A stretch of DNA of 23,961 nucleotides from Rickettsiales bacterium (GTDB taxonomy: Bacteria; Pseudomonadota; Alphaproteobacteria; Rickettsiales; UBA8987): assembly GCA_028282625.1 (NCBI GenBank), contig JANQHP010000072.1, positions 1 through 23,961 of the forward strand. Direction: 5' to 3'. The position numbers and the translations under genes are program-made. Below are positions 7,949 through 15,573 of this stretch, piece by piece (the stretch's first letter is position 1; every line of letters begins with the position of its first letter). A model generated the notes under the pieces. It ran no database searches, was not told the origin of the DNA, and saw only the letters and a list, made by a program, of their open reading frames with translations.

Positions 7949-7980
7949 GGAAAGAAAAACGCATCTTTCCGTTTTTTCTT
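7949..7980 (+). terminator. Rho-independent terminator of the lipid-modification operon
   Basis: A seven-base-pair stem, GGAAAGA at 7949-7955 with TCTTTCC at 7964-7970, has an eight-base loop and is followed by GTTTTTTCTT. It sits 21 bases after the SDR stop. Immediately before it lies a perfect palindrome, CTGTGACACAG (7934-7944). Confidence 0.75.
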
Positions 7981-8011
7981 AACCTGTCTTTAAATAAGTG
8001 TGTGGTATGAT
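7979..8011 (+). promoter_or_regulatory. CtrA-type promoter of the unknown gene at 8077
   Basis: TTAACCTGTCTTTAA at 7979-7993 is a perfect TTAA-N7-TTAA box, the binding consensus of the alphaproteobacterial cell-cycle regulator CtrA. Twelve bases further is TATGAT (8006-8011), a good -10 element. No sigma-70 -35 is present at the right distance, so the CtrA box covers the -35 region as in CtrA-activated promoters. The box overlaps the T-tract of the upstream terminator. An untranslated leader of about 59 bases is implied. Confidence 0.55.
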
Positions 8012-8076
8012 GAGATGTTGTGCCAAGCTGAATAGGTTGGTGTTTATCATAAGACTTGAGTGATGGGAGTATTTTG

Positions 8077-8655
8077 ATGCCACAATTTCAACTGCAAAAT
8101 GCATGTGAAGGGGTAGGGGCTGCCTGCCATACGGCCACCGGCTATGAGTGTTGCGCTATTCTGCCTTTGGAAGGTGTGATAAGTGATGCCACGTTTTTTA
8201 TTCGCCATATTGTGGGAGAGGATGGGAACCCTTACGCCGAAGTGGGGCTCAAAGGTTTGGAGAAACAGCATGCCTCCGAAGCGCTTGAGCTGATTTCTCA
8301 GGCACTGCGTGAGCATGGTTTTTCTTACTACAGTTCGCTAGCCTTTGCGCCAGAAAATGTGCAGGCTTTTGCGCCTCAAACATTGGTGGATGAGGATACT
8401 GTGGCGGTGCTTTTGCATGCGCCTCAGGCGATTATTGTGTGCGTGATGGAGGCGGTGGAGCATCTGGTGGATGCACGCGCGCGGGCGTTTATTTGCGAAC
8501 AAGAGCATGTGCCACATGTATTGTTTAAGTCGATGTACCATACGATGTATCCCGAAATGAAAGATGGGCCGGGAGGGGGGCGCCAGGCACTGCGCCGGCT
8601 GCATTATTTGGCCAAAGCGTTAACCAGTGGCACGCCATTGGCGCAAGCTTCTTAG
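8077..8655 (+). CDS. Hypothetical protein, Cys-containing, CtrA-type promoter
   Basis: I do not recognise this 192-residue protein. It has no signal peptide or membrane segment and looks cytoplasmic. The N-terminus holds four cysteines (C10, C17, C25, C26) and H18. A later stretch, FICEQEHVPHVLF followed by SMYHTMYP, adds a Cys and three His. These could bind a metal, but no known motif is complete. Two predicted helices are around LEKQHASEALELISQALREH and HLVDARARAFI. ATG 8077 is chosen because GGGAG lies at 8064-8068; TTG 8056 is the alternative. It is a single-gene unit: a terminator precedes it, and tyrS converges on it 13 bases after its stop. The promoter suggests cell-cycle or CtrA control (inference). 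Confidence 0.75.
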   Translation: MPQFQLQNACEGVGAACHTATGYECCAILPLEGVISDATFFIRHIVGEDGNPYAEVGLKGLEKQHASEALELISQALREHGFSYYSSLAFAPENVQAFAPQTLVDEDTVAVLLHAPQAIIVCVMEAVEHLVDARARAFICEQEHVPHVLFKSMYHTMYPEMKDGPGGGRQALRRLHYLAKALTSGTPLAQAS

Positions 8656-8660
8656 GTGCC

Positions 8661-8672
8661 AATAGTATCTAG
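8661..8672 (+). repeat. Degenerate copy of the AACAGTGTCTAG repeat
   Basis: AATAGTATCTAG, 10 of 12 bases matching. It lies between the convergent ends of the unknown gene and tyrS and includes the tyrS stop codon. Confidence 0.3.
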
Positions 8673-9931
8673 CCGGCTTCCTCGTCGGCAATACAAATGG
8701 ACACATGCCTTTTTTTGCCGGCAGAGAGCGTTAAGCTGCCTGCCTCACTCATATCATTTAGCGTAATCATTTGATCTTCTTGCGCAATGACCTGATTGTT
8801 CAGGCGTGCACCGCCGCCACGGATCAATCTGCGTGCCTCACCACCGGATTTGCTTAAACCTGCTTCTTTTAGCAACGCAAACGCAGGGATGCCTTGTGCT
8901 AGCGTGGCGCTGCTGACCTTGTGTATGGGCAACGCTTGCCCGGTGCTTTTCTGTTCAAAGACCTGCGCGGCTGTGTGTGCGGCTTTTTCTGCGGCCTCTT
9001 TTCCGTGGCACAAGGCGGTGGCTTCATTGGCGAGGATAATTTTTGCCTCGTTCATGGCCGCACCTTCCAGCTTTTCTAAGGCTTCAATGCGGGCAAGGGG
9101 CAGCGTGGTAAATAGGCGTAAGAAGCGACCTACATCTTGGTCGTCGGTATTGCGCCAGAATTGCCAGTAATCATAGGCAGAGCACTGGTCTTCATTCAGC
9201 CATATGGCTCCCTGCGCGGTTTTGCCCATTTTGGCGCCATTGGCGGTGGTAATCAGTGGTGTGGTGATGCCAAAAAGCGGAGGCAGGCCGAGCCTTCTGC
9301 CCAGTTCAATGCCGCTGACAATATTGCCCCATTGGTCGCTGCCGCCCACCTGTACGCAACATGTGTGGCGTTTGTATAATTCTACAAAATCATAGGCTTG
9401 CAGGAGCATGTAGTTAAATTCGAGGAAGCTTAGATGCTGTTCTCGCTCTAAGCGCATGCGGACACTCTCCATGGTAAGCATGCGGTTGATCGAAAAATGG
9501 GTGCCGTATTCGCGTAAGAAATCGAGATAAGACAGGGCATCGAGCCAATCGGCATTGTTAACCATCTTGGCATCTTTTTTGCCATCGCCATATGTAAGAA
9601 ATTGCGCAAACACAGACTGGATGCTTGCCATGTTGGCTTCAATCTGCTCCGCAGAGAGCATGGTGCGCGCGGTATCTTTGCCAGATGGGTCGCCGATTTT
9701 GCTGGTGCCGCCACCCAGCAATACAATGGGCGGGTGGCCGTGCTGCTGCAAGTGGTAGAGCAGCATGATTTGCACGAGGCTACCCACATGCAAGGAAGGG
9801 GCGGTGCAGTCAAACCCAATATAGACAGGCACCGGTTGGCCTGAGGCAAATAATGCGGTTAAACCTTCAAGATTGGTAGTATCTTGAATAAAGCCTCGTG
9901 CTTGCAGCGTATCTAAAACGGTGGATTCCAT
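8669..9931 (-). CDS. tyrS: Tyrosyl-tRNA synthetase
   Basis: Cytoplasmic class I aminoacyl-tRNA synthetase that attaches tyrosine to tRNA-Tyr. The protein of 420 residues has the usual bacterial length. The Rossmann catalytic domain starts with VPVYIGFDCTAPSLHVGSLV, where H48-V-G-S51 is the HIGH signature. GGGTSKIGDPSG follows. K234-M-G-K-T238 is the KMSKS signature. Tyrosine and tRNA recognition is in the region YDFVELYKRHTCCVQVGGSDQWGNI. The C-terminal S4 RNA-binding domain is visible at AGLSKSGGEARRLIRGGGARLN. The ATG at 9931 fits family starts; an in-frame GTG at 9940 lies inside a copy of the AACAGTGTCTAG repeat. No clear ribosome-binding site is seen for either start. It is followed by rpsT upstream on the same strand, 75 bases away. 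Confidence 0.98.
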   Translation of the reverse strand: MESTVLDTLQARGFIQDTTNLEGLTALFASGQPVPVYIGFDCTAPSLHVGSLVQIMLLYHLQQHGHPPIVLLGGGTSKIGDPSGKDTARTMLSAEQIEANMASIQSVFAQFLTYGDGKKDAKMVNNADWLDALSYLDFLREYGTHFSINRMLTMESVRMRLEREQHLSFLEFNYMLLQAYDFVELYKRHTCCVQVGGSDQWGNIVSGIELGRRLGLPPLFGITTPLITTANGAKMGKTAQGAIWLNEDQCSAYDYWQFWRNTDDQDVGRFLRLFTTLPLARIEALEKLEGAAMNEAKIILANEATALCHGKEAAEKAAHTAAQVFEQKSTGQALPIHKVSSATLAQGIPAFALLKEAGLSKSGGEARRLIRGGGARLNNQVIAQEDQMITLNDMSEAGSLTLSAGKKRHVSICIADEEAG

Positions 9932-9932
9932 G

Positions 9933-9946
9933 CTAGACACTGTTAT
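9933..9946 (-). repeat. AACAGTGTCTAG repeat copy upstream of tyrS
   Basis: Read on the minus strand the sequence is ATAACAGTGTCTAG, identical over 14 bases to the copies at 12774 and 17658. It ends two bases before the tyrS ATG, where a ribosome-binding site would be expected. Confidence 0.6.
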
Positions 9947-10006
9947 GTGAGGTGTAAGATGGCTTTTTGAACCTGTTTTGCTTGAAAAAACAGAAAAATG
10001 ACCGAG

Positions 10007-10276
10007 TTATTTTTTGGCCAACAGCTTGATGCGGCTGTTTAAGCGTGAGATCTTGCGGGCGGCGGTGTTTTTCTTATACACACCTTTGCTGACTCCGCGT
10101 TGCAGTTCTTTTTGCGTTTGCTTGAACAGCGCAGAGGATTCCTCATGGTTTTTGCTTTCAATGGCAGCTTCGAGCTTCTTCACAAACGTGCGAATGCGCG
10201 AGCGACGTGCTGTATTACGCTCTGTTTGAGCTGCAATTTTGCGAATATTTTTCAGTGTTGCGCTATGATGTGCCAT
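10007..10276 (-). CDS. rpsT: 30S ribosomal protein S20
   Basis: Small-subunit ribosomal protein of 89 residues that binds 16S rRNA early in assembly. The sequence begins MAHHSATLKNIRKIAAQTER and has the family's long basic helices, with RRSRIRTFVKKLEAAI, KGVYKKNTAARKISRL and a Lys-rich end. The ATG is preceded by AGGAAC on the minus strand. It lies between maeB (74 bases upstream) and tyrS. Downstream, an inverted repeat (CTGTTTT/AAAACAG, 9973-9993) lacks a T-tract in the right orientation, so termination of rpsT is not clear. No leader feature for S20 autoregulation was recognised. Confidence 0.98.
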   Translation of the reverse strand: MAHHSATLKNIRKIAAQTERNTARRSRIRTFVKKLEAAIESKNHEESSALFKQTQKELQRGVSKGVYKKNTAARKISRLNSRIKLLAKK

Positions 10277-10350
10277 GCATGTTCCTGTTGTTTTTCACGT
10301 ATCAATTAAAGCTTGAGGGAGGGTCTATCTAAGCTATTTGTCGTTTGCTG

Positions 10351-12624
10351 TCAAGCAGATTCCACGGAATCGGCAGCTGCCAGAGCGGCAATGGTCAAGA
10401 TATCGGACACGCTGGAGTTCATGGTGACAATTTGTGCTGGCTTTTCAAGCCCCATGAGGATCGGGCTGATGAGCGTTCTGCCGCCGAGTTCTCTTAGCAA
10501 TTTTGTCGAGATGTTAGACGTTTGCAGGCCCGGCATGATGAGTATGTTGGCCGGCTTGGACAAACGACAGAAAGGATAAAGCTGCATCAGCTCGGCGTTC
10601 AGCGCGACATCGGCCATCATTTCGCCGTCATATTCAAAGTCTACATCCATGCCATCCAGAATTTCCACCGCCTGACGCATGGCCGAGGGATTGCGATGGG
10701 TGGAGGCACCAAAGTTGGAGAAGGAAAGGAAGGCCACGCGCGGTTCAATCCCCATCTTGCGTGCTTCCTGGCTGCTTTGGATCGCAATGCTGGCCAAATC
10801 TTCCGGTGAAGGTGTGGGGCTCACGGTGGTATCGGCCATAAAGATGGTGCGATTATCCCTTCCAAGCACGACCGAAAGACCAAAGACACGGTGCCCCGGT
10901 TTCGGCGGGATGATGTGCATCACGCTTTTGAGCGTTTCTTTGTAGTTGCGCGTGAGACCTGTAAGCATGATATCGGCTTGGCCGGCTGCCAAGATGCTTG
11001 CCGCAAAGATGTTGCGGTCATTTTTCACCATGCGAACACAGTCACGATGCAGCAAACCCTTGCGCTTTAAGCGTTCATACATCGCCTGGATATAGTGGTC
11101 GTTTTGCTTGCTAATGGCGGCGTTCTCAATATGCAGACCTTCGGTATCCTTAACGCCCAATTTCTTAAGCGTTTCCTGGATCGGTTTTTCGCGGCCCACC
11201 AGCGTTGCCTTGCCGTAGCCATTATTATACCACTGCAGCGCGGCTTTAATGACGGTTTCTTCTTCCCCTTCGGCAAAGACAATATGCTTGGGATTGGAGC
11301 GCAGTTGGCGATAGACCAGGCTGAGTGTGTTGGCGGTGGGATTGAGGCGTACGGCAAGCTGTTCGTTGTAGGCCTGGAAGTCTTCAATCGGGTGCTTGGC
11401 CACGCCCGTTTCCATGGCGGCTTTTGCAACGGCAGGCGGCACGGTGGTAATGAGCCTTGGGTCAAACGGCGATGGAATGATATATTCCGGGCCAAATTCC
11501 TTGTGCTGACCATAGGCGCTGGCGACTTCTTCGTGCACGGGCTGCCTAGCCAATTCCGCGATGGCATGCGCCGCGGCAATTTTCATTTCCTCGTTGATGG
11601 TGGTGGCGTGGCAATCCAGCGCACCACGGAAAATATAAGGAAAGCCAAGGACATTATTGACCTGGTTGTTGTAGTCCGAACGCCCGGTGGCCATGATGGC
11701 ATCATCACGAATTTCAGCGACTTCTTCGGGTGTAATTTCAGGCTCAGGGTTGGCCATGGCAAAAATAATGGGATTCTTTGCCATGGATTTTATCATGTCA
11801 GGAGTCACGGCTCCTTTGCCGGAAAGTCCATAAAACACGTCGGCCCCATCCATGGCATCTTTTAACGTGCGACACTTGGTTTCAATGGCAAATTTCTCTT
11901 TCCATTCGTTCATGCCCTCATTGCGGCCTTTGTAAATCACACCGGTGCGGTCGACGAGCAAGGCCTCTTCTACGCCCATGGATTTGGCGAGTTGCAGGCA
12001 GGCAATGCCAGCTGAGCCTGCACCAAGCACCACCAGGCGCATGTCTTTGAGTTCTTTCTTTGCCAGATAGGCGGCATTGATCAACCCGGCTGCGGTCACA
12101 ATAGCGGTGCCGTGCTGGTCATCGTGGAATACGGGGATATCCATCAATTCTTTGAGCCGTTCTTCAATAATAAAGCAATCGGGTGCTTTGATATCTTCTA
12201 AGTTGATGCCACCCCAGGAAGGGCCTAAATAGCGTACGGCGTTGATGAAGGTTTCCGGGTCTTCGGCGTCCACCTCAAGATCAATGGCGTCGATATCAGC
12301 AAAGCGCTTAAAGAGAACGCCTTTGCCTTCCATCACAGGCTTGGAAGCTAAAGCTCCAAGGTTGCCAAGTCCCAGTACCGCTGTGCCATTGGAAATCACG
12401 GCCACAAAATTGCCGCGCGCGGTATAAGCATGGGCTTTGGCAGGGTCTTTGGCAATTTCAATGCATGGTGCGGCTACACCCGGCGAATAGGCCAGTGCGA
12501 GGTCTTGTTGGGTCAGAAGAGGTTTGGTGGCACGCAGTTCAAGCTTCCCGGGCTTGCCGTCTTCGTGAAAACGCAATGCTTCTTCGTTGGAGTAGGTTTC
12601 TTCTTCTTGGTTGTCATGCGTCAT
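10351..12624 (-). CDS. maeB: NADP-dependent malic enzyme with phosphotransacetylase-like domain
   Basis: Converts malate to pyruvate and CO2 with NADP reduction, linking the TCA cycle to pyruvate and NADPH supply. The protein of 757 residues is the long hybrid form. The malic N domain carries LAYSPGVAAPC (44-54), the catalytic Lys in ASKPVMEGKG (K95) and FHDDQHGTAIV (167-176, metal ligands). The NAD(P)-binding domain has GAGSAGIA (201-208). From about residue 430 the chain is a PTA/PTB domain (RSNPKHIVFAEGEEETVIKA), which in such hybrids mediates acetyl-CoA inhibition and oligomerisation and is not known to be catalytic. The ATG at 12624 has only a weak purine stretch upstream. It is divergent from mutS across a 242-base gap. 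Confidence 0.97.
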   Translation of the reverse strand: MTHDNQEEETYSNEEALRFHEDGKPGKLELRATKPLLTQQDLALAYSPGVAAPCIEIAKDPAKAHAYTARGNFVAVISNGTAVLGLGNLGALASKPVMEGKGVLFKRFADIDAIDLEVDAEDPETFINAVRYLGPSWGGINLEDIKAPDCFIIEERLKELMDIPVFHDDQHGTAIVTAAGLINAAYLAKKELKDMRLVVLGAGSAGIACLQLAKSMGVEEALLVDRTGVIYKGRNEGMNEWKEKFAIETKCRTLKDAMDGADVFYGLSGKGAVTPDMIKSMAKNPIIFAMANPEPEITPEEVAEIRDDAIMATGRSDYNNQVNNVLGFPYIFRGALDCHATTINEEMKIAAAHAIAELARQPVHEEVASAYGQHKEFGPEYIIPSPFDPRLITTVPPAVAKAAMETGVAKHPIEDFQAYNEQLAVRLNPTANTLSLVYRQLRSNPKHIVFAEGEEETVIKAALQWYNNGYGKATLVGREKPIQETLKKLGVKDTEGLHIENAAISKQNDHYIQAMYERLKRKGLLHRDCVRMVKNDRNIFAASILAAGQADIMLTGLTRNYKETLKSVMHIIPPKPGHRVFGLSVVLGRDNRTIFMADTTVSPTPSPEDLASIAIQSSQEARKMGIEPRVAFLSFSNFGASTHRNPSAMRQAVEILDGMDVDFEYDGEMMADVALNAELMQLYPFCRLSKPANILIMPGLQTSNISTKLLRELGGRTLISPILMGLEKPAQIVTMNSSVSDILTIAALAAADSVESA

Positions 12625-12773
12625 GGTCGTGCTAGGCCTCTAATCTATTGCATTGCAACATGAATTCTTTGTGTATTCAAAGGAGCAGGCAATGTAGCAT
12701 TCGTAGCTAGAAGAGTCAAAAGCTGTTTGTGCCCTCAGGCTATGACGTTTTAAACGCATGGCGCAAAGACTTT

Positions 12774-12788
12774 GATAACAGTGTCTAG
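12774..12788 (+). repeat. GATAACAGTGTCTAG repeat copy between maeB and mutS
   Basis: Exact 15-base match to the copy at 17658-17672. The match extends to 24 of 25 bases when 12764-12788 is compared with 17648-17672. It lies in the divergent maeB/mutS gap. In the frame shared with the 17658 copy it reads FDNSV and stop. Confidence 0.65.
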
Positions 12789-12866
12789 AAAAATCCACGC
12801 TTGGCGGACTTGCATATGCTTTTGCGCGCTGTAGAGTAGCTTTTTTGAATTGCCTAAACCGTATTG

Positions 12867-15554
12867 ATGATGCCCACTGCTTTATCGACCGAAGATGCCC
12901 TGGCCTCCGCCGAGCAAGCCACGCCTATGATGCAGCAATTTTTAGCAATCAAGGCGCAGCATTTGGACGCGCTGTTGTTTTACCGTATGGGCGATTTTTA
13001 CGAGCTGTTTTTAGACGATGCCATAGAGGCTGCGCGCGTGATGGATATTGCGCTGACGCATCGTGGGCAGCATCTGGAGCAGACCATCCCCATGTGTGGA
13101 GTGCCCGCACATAGTTATGAAACCTATTTGCATAAGTTGATTGTGGCCGGGCATAAGGTGGCGATTTGTGAGCAGTTGGAGGCACCAGAAGAAGCAAAAA
13201 AACGTGGGGCGAAGTCGGTGGTAAAGCGGGATGTAGTGAGGATTGTAACGCCTGGTACGCTGGTGGAAGAAAATTTGCTATCCGCGCGCCAATCCAACTA
13301 TCTAGCGGCGATTTTCTCGACCAAAAAGCAGGCGATGATTGCTTGGTCTGATATTTCCACCGGCGATTTTTTTGTGATGGCGTGTGCTTTAGGTGAGGCG
13401 AGCTCGGAGCTGCAAAGAATTGCGCCGTGCGAGTTGTTGCAGGCCGATACACGCGATACGCATAGGGTGCTAGAGGCATGGGACCGTTCGCATTGCATGG
13501 TCACGGTGCAGCCTGCAGCACTTTTTAAGGCACAAAAAGGCGAGCGTGCGCTGCTCGAATATTATGGCATCAAGAGCTTGGAGAGTTTTGGCGCTTTTAC
13601 ACCGGATATGATGGGGGTGGCAGGCGCGTTGCTGGATTATATATGCCTAACGCAAAAAGCCTCCTTGCCACGGTTGCAGCCTCTGCAGCTGCATGAGCCG
13701 TTGCTGTATATGTCTATTGACGCTTCTACAAGACGCAATCTGGAGCTTTTTTCCACCCTCTCAGGCGAAAAAAGAGGAGGGCTGTTGCACACAATTGATC
13801 GTACGCAAACGGCGGCAGGTGCTCGCTTGCTGGCACGTAGCCTTGCCTCACCACTGTTGGAGCTAGAAGCGATTAACGCGCGGCAACAGATGGTCACTTT
13901 TTTTGTGGAAGCCACAGAAGTGCGGCAGGCCATACGCCAGACATTTGAGGCGCAGCCGGATATGGAGCGGGTGCTTTCGCGCCTTTATATGGGGCGTGGC
14001 GGTCCGCGTGACCTGCTCCAGATGGCCAAAGGGCTGGACCAGGCGATGCAGATTCTAGATATCTTAGAGCATGCGCTATCTGGATTCAAAGGGGGAGGGC
14101 TTGCAGCGCTACGTGCTCTGATTGCGCAGATGGGAAACCATGAGAGGCTGATTACCAGGCTGCATGCCGCGCTTAAACAGGAGGTGCCCCTGCATGCGCG
14201 TGATGGGCATTTTATTCGTGCCGGTTATGACGCCACGCTCGATAGCTACCATGAGAAGGTGGAACATAGTGGCGAGATCAAACAGTCGCTGCAGGATCGC
14301 TACATACAATCTCTTGGTATTAAGGGATTAAAAATAAAAGAAAACAATATTTTAGGACTATATATTGAAGTAAATTCAAGGCATTTAGACCAGATGCCTG
14401 CTGCGTTTATTCATCGGCAAACCATGGCAAGTGCGGTGCGCTATACCACAGAAGAATTGCGTACCTTGGAGCATCAATTGGTCAACGCAAAAGGATATGC
14501 GTTGCAGCTTGAACTGGATATTTTTGCGGGCCTTTTGGACGATGTGCTGGCGCACGCGGATGCGATTGCTTTGGCGGCAAAAGCATTGGCGATGCTGGAT
14601 ATGGTCACAGGCCTTGCAGAGCTGGCGGTGGAGCAACATTATTGCTGCCCTGAGATGGATATGGGTGCGGTTTTTTCTGTGACACAGGGCAGGCATCCGG
14701 TGGTAGAGCAATATTTGCCGTCGGCCGAGCCTTTTATTGCCAATGATTGCAGGCTGGAAGCCGCAAAAGGCGCGGAATCCTTCTGGTTGCTGACCGGCCC
14801 CAACATGGCAGGGAAAAGTACGTTTTTAAGGCAAAATGCGGTGCTTGCCATTTTGGCGCAGATGGGGAGCTATGTGCCGGCAGAGAAGGCAACGATCGGG
14901 GTGATCGACCGGGTTTTTAGCCGCGTGGGTGCATCGGATAATCTGGCCGATGGGCAGTCTACCTTTATGGTGGAAATGATGGAAACTGCGACCATTTTGC
15001 ACCAGGCGACCGGGCGTTCCCTGGTGATCTTGGATGAGGTGGGGCGTGGCACGGCTACCTATGACGGGCTTTCGATTGCCTGGGCGGTGACTGAATATTT
15101 GCACCAGCAGATTGGCTGCCGGACGCTCTTTGCCACCCACTATCATGAGATGAACCAACTGGCGGAACGCTTGGAGGGGCTTGCCTGCTATACGATGAAA
15201 GTACGTGAATGGGAGGAAGATGTGATTTTCATGCACCAGGTGATTCCCGGTGCGGCGGATCGTTCTTATGGCATCCATGTGGGAAAATTGGCAGGCTTGC
15301 CTTCTACGGTGCTTAAAAGAGCGCAGGCCATTTTGCAGCAACTGCACGCACAAAAAGGAGGACAGGGCTTGATATTGGACGATTTGCCGCTTTTTCAGGC
15401 ATCCGCGCCTTCGGGCGGTGGCGTAGCAGTGGAGGATATGAAAAAGAGCGAAAGCGCGGTGGAAGCCTACCTCAACGAGGTGGAGGTGGACACACTCACC
15501 CCGCGCGAAGCGATGGAGCTGCTCTACCGCTTAAAGGATATGGTGGGAGGGTGA
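12867..15554 (+). CDS. mutS: DNA mismatch repair protein MutS
   Basis: Recognises base mismatches and small loops and starts methyl-directed or nick-directed repair with MutL. The protein has 895 residues, the usual length. The mismatch-binding motif is GDFYELF with F44-Y45-E46. Connector, lever and clamp domains follow. The ABC-type ATPase has Walker A GPNMAGKST (644-652), the segment SRVGASDNLADGQSTF, Walker B LVILDEVGRGTATYDG, and the His-containing FATHYHEM. A C-terminal helical tail ends at LLYRLKDMVGG. ATG 12867 and ATG 12870 are adjacent choices, and neither has a clear ribosome-binding site. It is a single gene, convergent with the unknown gene that ends 19 bases later. Confidence 0.98.
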   Translation: MMPTALSTEDALASAEQATPMMQQFLAIKAQHLDALLFYRMGDFYELFLDDAIEAARVMDIALTHRGQHLEQTIPMCGVPAHSYETYLHKLIVAGHKVAICEQLEAPEEAKKRGAKSVVKRDVVRIVTPGTLVEENLLSARQSNYLAAIFSTKKQAMIAWSDISTGDFFVMACALGEASSELQRIAPCELLQADTRDTHRVLEAWDRSHCMVTVQPAALFKAQKGERALLEYYGIKSLESFGAFTPDMMGVAGALLDYICLTQKASLPRLQPLQLHEPLLYMSIDASTRRNLELFSTLSGEKRGGLLHTIDRTQTAAGARLLARSLASPLLELEAINARQQMVTFFVEATEVRQAIRQTFEAQPDMERVLSRLYMGRGGPRDLLQMAKGLDQAMQILDILEHALSGFKGGGLAALRALIAQMGNHERLITRLHAALKQEVPLHARDGHFIRAGYDATLDSYHEKVEHSGEIKQSLQDRYIQSLGIKGLKIKENNILGLYIEVNSRHLDQMPAAFIHRQTMASAVRYTTEELRTLEHQLVNAKGYALQLELDIFAGLLDDVLAHADAIALAAKALAMLDMVTGLAELAVEQHYCCPEMDMGAVFSVTQGRHPVVEQYLPSAEPFIANDCRLEAAKGAESFWLLTGPNMAGKSTFLRQNAVLAILAQMGSYVPAEKATIGVIDRVFSRVGASDNLADGQSTFMVEMMETATILHQATGRSLVILDEVGRGTATYDGLSIAWAVTEYLHQQIGCRTLFATHYHEMNQLAERLEGLACYTMKVREWEEDVIFMHQVIPGAADRSYGIHVGKLAGLPSTVLKRAQAILQQLHAQKGGQGLILDDLPLFQASAPSGGGVAVEDMKKSESAVEAYLNEVEVDTLTPREAMELLYRLKDMVGG

Positions 15555-15573
15555 TAAAGGTTTCTGGGTCTTA

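Noticed and set aside
9973..9993. Inverted repeat CTGTTTT/AAAACAG as rpsT terminator
   Set aside because: In the transcribed direction no T-tract follows the stem, and the stem is AT-rich and weak.
11095..11865. Long plus-strand open frame of 256 codons inside maeB
   Set aside because: It is antisense to a well-supported gene, has no family motif, and its residues mirror maeB codons.
12949..13479. Minus-strand 176-codon frame inside mutS
   Set aside because: It is antisense to the mismatch-binding domain of mutS, with no motif or start signal.
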